A DNA stretch of 64,000 bases from NCBI GenBank assembly GCA_035041965.1, contig JAPYMA010000381.1:186001-250000 (forward strand), given 5' to 3'. This document shows, one piece after another, positions 13,192-26,300 of the stretch. Origin of the DNA: Anisakis pegreffii (lineage: Eukaryota > Nematoda > Chromadorea > Rhabditida > Anisakidae). A program made the translations under genes and the position numbers. The first letter of the stretch is position 1, and each line of letters starts with the position of its first letter. The notes under the pieces are model-generated. The model made no database searches and was not told where the DNA came from. It saw nothing but the letters and a program-made list of their open reading frames with translations.

Positions 13192-16100
13192 GTAATCCTT
13201 TCTTCATCTATCAACTCGCATCAAAGGAGACGGCCACTGTTCTAAGGGTACGGCGTTCATGAACCGTGCCTGCCATACTATCGAATCTTCTTCAGCTATT
13301 TGACTGCGGCGGATTACCACCACTTGAACCACAGTGCAAAGATCTTTGACATTGGCAATATTTTTTGTGTTACAGTCAACGAATGAATCAGTGCCATCCA
13401 TTCCTACAATGTTTCTAATTAAATTTATAAGAGTGATTCATAACTGGTCACAGTGATAACTATTAATTACGATGTCGTCGTTTGTTCACTGCACAACGAA
13501 AAAGTTCAGAGACGATGATGAGTAATGAAACTCGAATTGAATCGACGACGAATTGAATGTGCTGCTGCTGCTACTGCAAAAGCTCTGTATTATAATTCAT
13601 TTGTATTCAGTGCGTATTCTGCGTGAAATGTGAAATAATGGTTGATTGCACTCGATGAAGTGCAACGAATTACTGAAACAAAGAAAGATGATGTAAAAAA
13701 TCACTACTCCTCATCCACTTGAACACATTCAAATTGATGAGCATTAATTGTATGAGGAAAGAGATGATGGTTCGTTGGAGTTTTCTTCATGTGTCGTGTA
13801 TCTGTGGGTGTGTGCATATACGTGTGTGTGTGTTTTTGAACTGGTAGCAAATAAATTCAAATGAAAATTGAATAAATGATAATAATCTTGGGAGAATTAT
13901 TTATGCATTTATTTAGTCGATTCGTTTATTTGATCGTTTCGCCGATTTATTGCCTCATTATCAGTGCAATTCGGTGTGTTCACAATTTATTCGTTTTGTT
14001 GCCATTTCATTCCTGTTCAAATTAATCACCAGCTACCTTCAGTCACCGTGTACAACAATTATTCTAAATGTTATTTCCATTCTTCTTTGCCTTTAAGCAC
14101 CCATTTCCGATAATTTGTGTTTCCGATAATGCTCACAGCTGCTACCAAATTTCTCGGCCTGCGGATTGGGCGTTGTTTTTGAACCACTCGTAAGTGGATC
14201 GCTACAAACATTCACATACGTTCATGAGCATTCTGATTGCATTTCTATCAAAACTCAATGATCTGATTATAATTTCCAACATAAAATCAGAACGAACTGA
14301 TAATATGGTCTCGATGTCGATTGGAACAAGCAAACAGTCATCTTGTTTTCGTGTTCCATTTACGATAAGTTTTATGAAATGCTTGTATGACACGAAAGTG
14401 AGCAGGCAGTTGTCCAGATATTTCTCGTTTGCACTGCTCATTAATCAAATTCTAAATGTGATTAAGTTAATAGCCATTTGAATAATTACATGATGCCATT
14501 CAGCATTTTGGGTAATTGTGTGTGCATAATTATGAATACGATCGTCACCAATAAGACGACTCATAATTTCTAATATGATGTAAATATTAAATCATATAGT
14601 GCTGCTGCTGCTGTTCAAATGTGATCCAAAAATGGAATTAAAAAACAACGTGTCAAACTGTAATTTCTCATCGAACTGAAACTGCTGACGAATGTGCTCG
14701 TCGGTTGTGTTCGCATTCGTGCAATAACAACTACTTTGACATGATGTTCACTAAGCAAAACTGCGGAATGTGAGGAGAATTTTAATAACGAAAATAAAAC
14801 TAAGAAAAAAGAGAACGCATCATTCATCGTTTGATATTTATTTGGTGAATGGTTGATCATTTATCAATTTCTTTGTTGTTTTTTTTGTATGACGATGACT
14901 GAGTGAATGTGAGTGTTATGCTAGTGGAAAATAAGCTGCTATTTGATATTATAACAGATCGACACATAACAGACTCCATATAGCTTTGAGTCGAACGAAT
15001 GGAGGATACGGTAGGAATGGATGTAAACAGTAGATCGTGTTTTATGTAATATAATTGTTTGTGTGTATATGTGTGCATTTATTTATTCATACGTTTGTGC
15101 ATATGTTTATTCAGTTCGGTGGTTGTTTGTTATTTTCATATTTGATATTTTATGTGTTTATTTGTTGCTTATTGAAGAAGCACTAGCACAAGCCTATTCA
15201 TTGAGCAATAAAATCTGATGAAGAGGAATAAGATGAAGAAGACGAAGAAGCATTCGTCGTCGACGACGTATAATATTGAAAATGTGAATTTTTCAAATTA
15301 AACAAAACGGCTGACTGGTTGAATAGAAAAGGATGAATGAGAAGAAGGATGCATAGAAATGGATGTAAGGATGTGAAAAGAAGGAATGAGAATGAGAAAA
15401 TAGATAGTAGATGTGAATGATGGATTGGTATCGTCCTCCTGACACCACTACCACTCAGCTCTGATCTGATCGACTTTGAATCTGGCGCGTTTATTGATGA
15501 TGCCTCGGCCGTCGGTAACGTTTGAAGTTGACGATTGAAAGATGCCGACTTCTAGGAGACAGATTGGTTGCCAGTCTTGTTATATGTGTGTGTGTGTGCT
15601 CGTCGTTTTGCTCTGTTTGTTGCCTGCTGCTGCTGCTGCTACTGCATACTTGCTACTTGCTTTCTGCCTAACTGACTGCTGCTGCTGGTGCTGCTGGTGC
15701 TTGTGATGCTGATGCTGCCGTTGAGTTGCTCAACTCGACTTCCCTGTTGTGACAAGAAAAGAGAGAAATGAAATGTTTCGAGAACGCCGTTCCAATTCAA
15801 CAACTCACTATCTATCTTTATTTTGAATTTATATTATATACACAGATGGATGGACGACGTACTACACAACCAACAGTTCAGTTCAAATGAATAAATAAAT
15901 ACGAGTCGTTCGCAGACACACACACACACATAGATGATGTACGGCAGCATGCATGATGCACTAATACTTTCACTTCTACCAGCACTGCTATGTGAACCTA
16001 GAATTTATTGAATCTGAAAACGATCGAGCAATCGAAACTGACATTCGAAGAAATGTTTCAGTTAATTTTGAGCCAGTTTCCGGAGTGAAACCATTCACTC

Positions 16101-17072
16101 ATGATGATCACCAACGGAATTGCTTTCTTGGGAATGCACATCTCAATTAGTCGTGAACAGTAGTTAATTTAAATTAGGAAAGTAACGAAATCCAAGAGAA
16201 CAATCACACTGAATGAATCGCATTGAATGGTCTTTTACAGTTGACGCTAATTTGTCATGGAATCTGTTTGTACTAACAAATTTTTGAATCTCATGTTGAA
16301 CAGTGAACTTTGTGCCAGTAACGTAGTTGAAAGTTTGGAGAAAATCCCTTCGTCAGTGAATTTTAACCGCTCCCGTTTCTTATTTTCTGCTTAGAAATGC
16401 TCCTTTAATTTCTTTGCATCCATTCGTATAAGAATGCCTCTGAATTCTACTAGTCTCCGCCCACTCTCAATCAGTAACCAATGAAATTGGCACAAGATTT
16501 ACTCTAGCATCACTGCCATTTCTGCGCAGTAGGCAGTCTCTCGGTGATCTTACGATAACCTTTCGATTCGTTCGAGTATCTTTAGTCGATCTGGTTGAGA
16601 ACGCATCCACCGAACGCACACTCTCTTCGGGTGAGTCGCATTTCTGGATGATTGCGTTCGGTGTGGTTGCGGTGATACTCTCGCGTTTGTTTATCGCTCT
16701 GACCGAAGAGGTTCAACGTCGAAGTGGTTTTTAGTGTGAGATTGGAAGCATTGGCAGTAGCAGAGCATCAATATCAACATAATATATCAGTGGCGTATCA
16801 TCTTCAACTTCATCTTCATTACACCAATTAACGAGAGCAAACAACAAATTCATTATTGTCTCATTTATTCGAATAATTAATTGTTTGATGAAGGATTATT
16901 CCACTGCAGAACTGCGTGCTCTATTCGTTGAATCACTCTCATCATATCGGTGCTAATTAATCATATCAACTCGCATATCAATTCGAACAACACAATCAAA
17001 AAACAACAACATCAATTGTATTCATTGATAATTGATCATATCTGTTACTGTTCATAGTTGATCAATCGACTG
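13192..17072. other. Non-coding region upstream of the Hox gene, rich in simple repeats
   Basis: No gene is called here. The region contains GT/CA microsatellites near 13813-13830, 15584-15598 and 15917-15930. CTG tracts lie near 13561-13575, 14600-14615 and 15630-15720, and a purine-rich GAA/GGA stretch lies near 15215-15420. The segment immediately upstream of the Hox start codon is the obvious place for its promoter, but I cannot identify a defined element. A possible trans-splice acceptor (TTACTGTTCATAG, ending at 17057) lies 15 bases before the ATG. A short - strand ORF at 13204-13401 is described under findings. Confidence 0.45.
15613..15720. repeat. Interrupted CTG/CAG trinucleotide tracts
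   Basis: Two blocks of imperfect CTG triplets (about 15630-15650 and 15676-15720) lie 1.4 kb upstream of the Hox start. On the - strand they could be read as Gln/His-rich or Ala-rich sequence, but the frames close quickly, so a simple repeat is the safer reading. Confidence 0.6.
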
Positions 17073-17333
17073 ATGATGACATCAGCTCAGCCATTTGCGA
17101 CTGCTTTATCGAATTTTTATTACGATCACTCGCAACCTCCTCAGCATCAAACAAGTCAACAACAACCACAGCCCCAGTCCCAACAGCAGCCTGCTCAGCA
17201 AAATTCAGCATCGGCTCAGATCCAGCCGAATACGACCACGAATCCCTCCACAACTCATCAATCACATCCACAAAATTCTCGTTTCTATTCGCCACAAACG
17301 CAATTCGCCACCTCTGAAGCTGCGCATGATCCG
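17073..17333 (+). other. lin-39: Hox gene coding exon 1 (Gln-rich N-terminus)
   Basis: The exon encodes 87 residues, dominated by Gln, Pro, Ser and Thr after the short N-terminal motif with [12 protein letters not shown]. The chosen donor is CCG|GTTTGT, a type also used by the collagen gene here. The reading frame stays open to 17522, so a longer exon 1 cannot be excluded without transcript data. Confidence 0.75.
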
Positions 17334-20300
17334 GTTTGTTTGCTTTCATATTCTCTATCAGAGCTTATCATTCTTATCACCCAGCTTTCCACCATTCAAA
17401 TTCTTCACTGTAGAGTCCTAGTTCTGCCTAAAGCGTTAACGTTACGATCATTTGCATATGAATTAATTGCAGTGTTTTCTTCCTCACAAACCAACGAACG
17501 CCACGCCACATACAACGTTTAAACCACCTATCTAAAATGCATTCCAATTTAATTTTTCGATAGCGTATCACTAAAACAATGCATACACCACCACCACTAT
17601 CGACCAATAGCATTAAAATACACTAGTTTAAAACTCGCTTCACCACCACCGCCAATATTCCATTGTTACTTAAGAGAAAAGAGTACACAGCTTCGGAGTT
17701 ATTTCTACGCCCTGAAGCCTAGTCATGAATGAATTCAGTTAAGAGTGGAAATTTTCTCGCGTCAAGTCGAATTATTTTGAGCATCAGAGTTTTTACGACG
17801 ACGAACTGCCGCCGAATAATTTGACATTGATTTGGTCTACTACACATGATCAATGTGGATGATCACCCAGCATTCATTCCAAGATGATTGATTTCATCAC
17901 AGCGATGATCCTCGCGTAATCGTTTCAGCGTTACTCATGTTCACTTTTCGTTTTCTTCTTTTTTTGCCACCCACCACTGATCAACTGATTTTCACTTCTT
18001 CTCTTCACAATCAAAAACCTCTTGCAGTTCACCTGTATGAGTTATGTTCCAATTGATTATTCTGTTTTGATTGAATAATCACTTAATTCCTATTCATTGC
18101 ATTAATCAGATAGCTAAGCGTTCGTTCGAATTATCCAATTTTTAATTTTTATCATGATTTTACGCAGTTTTAAAACAAACGATTTCATGGCTTAGGCTGT
18201 TCACTTGAAAATAACTCCAGTAGCAAATATTCAAATTTGACAACTTGAAACGAACTTGCCTGCCTCATTTCCTCAATAACGATTGTAATCATGTTCGCTC
18301 TGTACCATCAGCAGATGCAACAGAAAGTACCATATTATTAGTCATCGCTTTCGAAGTTTGGTGCAAATAGTTGATAATGGATTGCATATATTCAAAACGG
18401 GTTCAACATCGAGGTTCATTGAGTCAACGTACCTCCAACTGCATGCACAGTTTCTTCTGATGTTAATCGATGGCATTTGCTCACTTATCCGATGCGCTAG
18501 TTGCTGCGAAATGTCTGCGTCTGCAATATAAAACTGTATATTTTGAAATTCTGAACTGTCGTGCGGAATTTCGGCAAAGAAATTCGCCACAAGTAACAGC
18601 AGCAATAATTGAACATCTGATAGAATGTGCATGGAAGCGTTTTGAAGCGAAATCCTTAATTACATTATTCAGTTTATTCATTCAATGCTCGGTGTCATTT
18701 CCTGTTCACTTGAAATTCATGTTAGTACTCCTCTGACATTGGGAACAATCGATTAGGAACAATGCTAGTAGTGTTTTGTTAAATTCGATGTGCACAGTCG
18801 GATTGGATTTATCACGGCGCTGTCAGCGGTCCCGAATGTGTTCTTAATCGTAGCAATGAAATTCAGCATTAGTGCTATTGAGGATCGGAATCAAGAAAAG
18901 TTGACCGATTTCGAGCTGATAAATAATCCACATCTCAATCTCACTAAATTGGCATTCATTCAGTCCATTCGATGAAAATCATTCAGTACAATCGATGTTC
19001 TGACCTGTTCGGTAGCATTGCAAACGAATTCAAAAATATTATAACTGCAAGCATTTCATGAAGACGGGACATCAATAAAGATATGAAGTGCTCAGAAACT
19101 CGTAATAATCAGTTCAATTTGAAATATTCCAATAGAATATGAGAATATTATCAATATTAAAAATTTAATGAAGCATTTCGAATAGGATTCATTCACGTTG
19201 CTTACAATCAGTGATACTTGAAACATTAGTGATATTTAAGTGAATAACATTTGATGCATGTAGCAGCATATCACGGTGATCAGTTCGAATCAAATCACTT
19301 TCGATACCCGTAGATAAGTGATTAAGAAAGGATAATGTAATCCATCAATAGAATGTTACTTATTAACACTCATTTATCATCGCTCTTTTTGTTCACATTC
19401 ATACCGACATCAACAATGTTCACTTGTCATCGCTCATTTACGGTTGGTTCATTCAAATCGTTTACATTACATTACATTATGTAATGCGACGGGCATTCAT
19501 TGATTATTCATCTGCTGCGTTAAGTGGATCAGTCACACTGTTGTATCCTTTTTTGAGGCTGACTCTGACCTAAAATTAACATCTTTGCTTAATTTGAACA
19601 GTGTCTTTGCATGATCATTTGACAACCGCCACTTTCACTTGTCATGAATTTCTCCGTGTTCATGACTCGGTATTCCATTTGATCATGGCGAATTTCCTTT
19701 CGGCGATCACTGAAACAATCCTTTCGGTAATCATGAGGAATATCCTTTCATTCCACTGGATCTTCGGAAAGAAGTCATCTGTGATTTTGAAATCAGTTCA
19801 ACGCGAACAGATTTAAATGAACAAACAGCTCACCGATGTTATGTAACCAAACCAGATCACATGATTTTCAACTGTCGATTTAATTCCATTGTTGGTGTTT
19901 TTCATAAATGCCTGATTCCAAATCAATCATCGAACGCAATTTGCCAGCTTCTTTTCATTACTTCATCTGATTACTTGATCATACCAAAATGGAATTTTTC
20001 AATGACCTTCTCTTAAGAAAGAAAGATAAGAGAAAATGTCACCGGTGATCAAAAAACGTTCGGGTGAGTGACGAAAGAGGAAATCTATTCTGAAACCAAC
20101 ATTCATTATCGAAGTGATGTGGGTTTGAAGAAGTGGAAACGGCTGCAAATCCATGTTGTTTGATGAGAGTAAAAACAAATGATTGAATGTACTAATAGCT
20201 GATCAATATGGGAGCAGAATTCATGACTGAAACCTACCAAGTAGTTGTCGCATTCTGTATTCTGTGTTCTACGGAATAGTTTTTCAAAATTTTTGTACAT

Positions 20301-23300
20301 TAATTCATCAACATTCATCTCGATCAACTCAATAACTACATCGTTCCATCATTTTGTTCGTTTTGCTGAAGCAACACAAAATTAATCAACGCATTACAAA
20401 TGAAGAATCAACCAAATATGTCAATTCGCATAAAACTATTCACAATTCAAAATAACACTTCAACACATCCATTGAATTCATCATCATCACCGCCATTATA
20501 ATTGTATTTTGATAGCGACCATCCATCGTGTTTTAAGAGTTCTTCGTGTGGTTACGGTGGCGCTTCAGAATGGGCAAAAGACGAGAAAGATACCGAGAAG
20601 GAAGAGGATGACGATGAGAAGGCTGGTGTTGCCGTATATCCCTGGATGACACGTGTTCACTCCACTAATGGTTGGTTTTAACTCCGCATTAGCTCCGATT
20701 TGATCGCTGATAAAGGCTGATCGATCGAAACTTCTAAAGGTCTTGAGATGATCAGTTCGTATCAGTCAATGTCTAATTCGAATGTGAGGAAACGTTACGG
20801 TTGATCAGCATCACACTTCACCAAAGCAAAGAGCCTCACGCCAGACTTGAAAAGCTAGCAGTAAATAACCTCAATTTGCTTCAACTTCAAATTCTTGCAC
20901 CATTTTGTCTCATTAGACTACAGAAAACGAACTGAAAATGACCACAGGTGTGTTGATATCGTGGAATTTCCATGGATTCAGCTACCTGTCACATCGATTT
21001 GATATGCGCATTCATTCAGCAAACAAAGTCTTCCATCGAAACAGTCAATAACTTTCATTATCCTCCTCCAATGTGCATACACATAATTGAACATTTCTCA
21101 GCGATAATTGCAATGTAATTACTGCACGAATTCTTCTCAACTTCTGATCTGACTCCATACTATGTATTTGACACCATATTTCACATTCTCTCCAATCGTT
21201 GGGCGCTTCGAAACGTATGCTTACTATAATCACTCAAAATGAAATTATGGCAATTCACTGTCACCAACCATATGCTCATGAGCTGAATCATGCATAATAA
21301 TTTTTGCACCACGGTATAACGATATCATACAAAACATTTCGTACTCATCCAAAAAAATTTATTACGGTGTAAAAATAATTTCTCATTCATGATCGCCACT
21401 TCATGATCTTTTGCATACTTATCGATGCCAGATCGAGATCAATTTGGCAAGCATTTTCATAAGCGTTTTCGAATTGGATATCCTATATTGGATATCTCAA
21501 CCAAAATTTATTTTGTGATAGTTTTCACTGAAATACTCAGCATTTTAGTTGTAAAGATGTTAGCTGGTACAATTCATTGTACCATGTGCAGTCATTTAAC
21601 GAAATATATATTCGAAAATCTTGGATAAATATCAGGGCGAGAGTTTTGGTCGTTGAATTGTGACAGGCTCGACTTGAGTTCCTGAAAGGACAAGCAGATT
21701 TTGCGTTGCGAGGGGTCCATCATTCAATGCGGATATAGAGGCCATAAATAAATTTGTGTGAACTATTCATAAACTGAAGTGATTTATTCATTCACATACA
21801 CAAGTTTATATCAGTGATATTACGTTTTAACAATTCATTGAAAATCCTCAAATCCGGCTGTGAGCACAAACTTTTGCTATTTTCCATCTTATCAATGACC
21901 GCTAGAGTATCTCACTGGTGTGAGTTTTGAAGCTGATCGCATCTCACTGAACAAATTTGAAGTTCAGCTAACCATTTGAATTTTATTTGATCGACACTTT
22001 TTGAGCAAAATCAAGGCAAAATTGGTGATAATGATAGCAATGCTCATGGCAATAAAATCAAGTGTGAAAATGTCAAAACAATCGTATAACTTCAGTGATT
22101 CACACTTCAGTTGTGTGTAAATGCTAAATAAACAGCATTTGTTTGTGCTTGTTTAGCTGTGCTATTTGCTGTTGATTCGCGTGTCTTCAAGTGATTAGTG
22201 TCACTTTCCCACTAATCACCAATTTATGGTTTTTATTCGACACATCGTTCGTTGTTCAACAAACTTAACTTAGCAATCCATTTCTATTGTTTGCTACGTT
22301 TCGTCAATGATAAATACTTACAAATTCAGCAATTCATCTGAAAAACTAGCAAAATGTGTTCACGGAAACACTTGTCTTCCTTCATTTCTAGTCTATATTA
22401 TTGAACGCTTTTGAGTGTTGTTTTTCAGCCATTTCCGGTAAAGATATCCTATTAAATTGATCACTATCCCAGATTCGATCGAATACATTTCTATCAATCA
22501 TGATAGGCCACCAAGAAATTGTGCTCTTGATATCAGGAGCCACTTTCTCTTCAGGTGACGAATTGAATCTTTGAGATGCTGATTGCGAGATTTTTTTAAA
22601 TTATCGGTTCTTCTGCAAAATCTATGCAGACTACTGCAGATAAGTGGAAAAACTCCCACGAAAATAATTTAAATTTGAAACATTCTTTTGATGCAATGAA
22701 AATTCATTAGCAATTTCGAAAATACTCTGCTTGGTAGGCATTTCAGACTGTCATCTCAGTGCGTCTCCATGCATTGCGGCCCATTTTGCCCTATGAAACA
22801 ATCATAGCAAATTGTGTGATTATCGCTGTCTCATATTGCGGCTCAATCGAAATAAATCCATTGTTGGTTGTATCAAAGCGATCTCTTATAATGATGCATA
22901 AGAAGAAATCTGTTCATCATCGATGAAAGAATAATGAAGTAACTCAATTTTTTGACATCACATTTGTTTTCGTTTAGAATTTCACAGTTAGATTTCCGCA
23001 CATCCGCTGTGCATGCTATCGAGAGTGAGTTATTATCACGGTCGATTCAGTCAATTCTACAAGTTCTTGCATCTTTATAGGAGGTGAATTGAACGATTAT
23101 TTCTCAAATGTTAGGCTGAATGAATGGTGAACTCTCCAGAAAATGAACATCAGTTACGGTAGACATCATAAGTCATAATGGAGAGGTAAACGCTAGGCCA
23201 GGTAATGGTGCTATTAATAAGATATTTTAGCGTTTCATCATCTCGATGACATGTAACAGCTGTCGGAAATTGATTTTGAGCAGAAACAAATGAAGCAATA

Positions 23301-26300
23301 ATGCGCTACACATGTATTTGAACGATAAAATGCATTTCATTTATCTATCAAATGCATTCAGAATATTTATTTTCGTCGCCACTCTCACCTGATATAGCTC
23401 ATTATGAGCAAAATACATGCTGAAAAGCTTTTATCTGCTCAATAGAATAATGCAGCTGAAGCGCTAATGTTTAGTCACAATCATCAAATGGATATCAAAT
23501 GATTTAAAGGATGAGACTAGATTTGTGAGCAGAAATTGAAATGGATGGGCTTCTAGAAGCACACCTGCTATTCTAAAATGAAGCAACGCTTTTACTTGCA
23601 TCTCACCTGAAAAGTGGTAACGAAAGTGGCTTATTATAAAGCGATGATCTGTCACGGTCAACAAATTTCCAATATCATCTTTGTCTACATGATTCAGTTT
23701 GTATCACATGATTCAATCCAGATCACATCGAGTGAATTATTCCAAAGCAGCAAATCTTAATTGAATTTCTGACAAGAAGTAATCACTGAGCAATGATTAC
23801 GTGATTTCTATTCAAGCAAAAAATTCAGTATGATTTTTGGTTGTCAGCAAAAAACTTTTTTTCCTGCTTCAGTTCTTCAGTTCATTACTTCCTTAACGAA
23901 ACACTCATACGATTCGATTCTATCCATTTATCATGTTGATCAGTATGATCAGAAAAATAGTGTAAATGGGTAATTGAATTTACGTTCGTGAGCAATTTAT
24001 ATTTGTGAGCAGACCTCGATGAAATACCAATCAAAAAACTGGTATTTTTCACATATGTATACCTAACCAATCAACAATATTCAGCACATATGGTTCTATC
24101 GCACAAAATGTCACGTTGTATCTTTTGTTACCGTAATTGATTGATTGAACGCATCAATCCGTTCGTCAAACAACTTTATTCGTTGAACATTATTTCGTTG
24201 CGGAATCTTTTTCGAGCATTTACATGTTTAAATTGCTCTTATGAGCCGTCGTATTTCTTATGAAGCTTAAGCGCAAGGCTTTAAGAGGCCTTAAGCGCAG
24301 CAAGATCAATGTTAATCGACCCAAATGCACACAGTCTCAGATGCCTGGAATTGCAGAAAGTTTTTGGCGATAAAAAAGAAATACACTAGATATGCACTTG
24401 GTAGCATTAGCTCATCGTTCAATTCCATCAAAATATGAAGGTTATCGCGTTGAATTTCTTGTTAAATCCTGTCTCGAATGATCTGCTCACTAGATGCATT
24501 GATCGATCAATAGCTGGTGAAGAAAACTGCGATTGAATGGCTGGAATGGTTGAAAGAAAAATCAACTGAAACGTTCAGATAAAACTAGAATGTGCTATCA
24601 TTATTATTGCTTTACATCATGTTACTGTAACGTCTTCTTGCTCATTTTGATACAAGAGAAAAGAATTAGCAAATTAAACTTATTGCTGCTATTTTTATTC
24701 AAATGACAGAATTTCCGAAACTCAGTCATAGATGGGCGTTGAAATTGATGATCAAAACGAATTTCCAACAATGACTGCTGAACAGTTAGGGAGTGGTCAC
24801 ATATATCATTAGCAGCATTAAATTGCATTCATAAATTCTTGATTATTGCCTTCATAAATTTCATCACAGTCGTAAACGTATTTGAAGTAGTTCTTTCGCG
24901 AAAGATTTATCTCTTCAAAAGGCAACATCTTAGGCAGCAGCAGTATACTTCGTGAAAATTACTTCACCCTTTTGTGTACTTTAAGAAGCTGAATGCTCAC
25001 ACTTAGAGAAGAAATTCAACTGAAATCATTGGAAGCAAATCATGAAGATGAGAGGAGGACAGTTTCCAGATATCTTCTTCTCAACTGAATCACATGAATA
25101 GATACGTTAAAACTCGAAATATGACTTCGTCTTCATTGTTAAATCGAACTTCTTAGTTGACTTCTTGTCACGGGAGCAATGCGCAGCATCGACATTGCAA
25201 ATGTTGTTTTGTTGAAATGGATACTAATCTGAACACACCAATGCAAATCGGCTACGTGCTGATAATATCAGATTGTATCGCATTGCCTGAAGACCTATTA
25301 ATTAATCATTTGACGAGTTCGAATGATCGATTCATCGCAATCTAGAATCTAAACTGCATTTGCTGAAATGTTCTCAATGTCGATTTAATAACCACAACTC
25401 ATTTGATGCAAATTGGCACAGCTATATGGTCACATAGGTTTGCTGAGATCACGTATACGATGTGAAAGTGTTACGTTGACAGATTATCCTACCGTGTCAT
25501 TCGCAGTCTCTTATCAGTGAATTTAATCTCGTTCAAATACGAATTATCACACGATATCCGCCGTCACTCTGTTCCTTCCCGCCAACTAGGCGCAGTTTTG
25601 TGCAACGCTTTACTACAGTACTTTTGAAACATTCATTTGCTTTCTGAATATACCTTCTCATACAGTAGAATGATAAAGTCATGCAGTAAAATTTTATAGT
25701 AGTTAAAGTTTTGTTCCAAGACTGCTTAATCTTTTCTAGTTCACAATCTACCAAATGTTGATTTGATCAAACCGTCACTATCACTCAACTGATCTATTTT
25801 TCCAATCATACCAGTTCAAGCCTTTAGCCTTTCAATCAGCTCAAAGCATCAATACACGGTCTACTTTTGTGATTTATGATGCCAAATCGATGGTGCTTCG
25901 CATGATCATATCAATATCCTACTGCATATCAATTAGTTGCAGTGCACTAAACATGCAGTGACAGAATTGTTATGCACAAATCGAACAAATAACTTATGCT
26001 TGATCAGACATTTTAGGAGACTGACCGAGTCATTCATTTCACAGTTAAGCTTTTTGAGATCCTTTTCAGATTTTTTGCTAATCTCAGCGCTACTGTGTCG
26101 AGCAGTTCCGTGAGTAACTCCCATAGTTGTTCGGTTCATTCTCATGAGCAGCTCATTTTTTACGAAACAATTTATCGCTGCTCATAAATTCACTACGATT
26201 TTACATACCTACAAATGGTTGTGAACGTTGTCGTTGGTTGAGCATTAGTAATAAATATTCACAGATTATTTTCACATCATTGACTTGACAGAGATTGTCA

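Noticed and set aside
19303..19324. miR-10/100-like seed (TACCCGTAGAT) inside Hox intron 1
   Set aside because: The only local hairpin pairs AATCACTT with AAGTGATT and places the seed in the loop, so there is no precursor with the mature sequence in a stem arm.
20502..20537. Extension of Hox exon 2 upstream to an in-frame stop at 20499-20501
   Set aside because: A TAG acceptor at 20513-20515 gives a phase incompatible with the chosen exon 1 donor. The AAG acceptor at 20535-20537 fits. Transcript data could reverse this.
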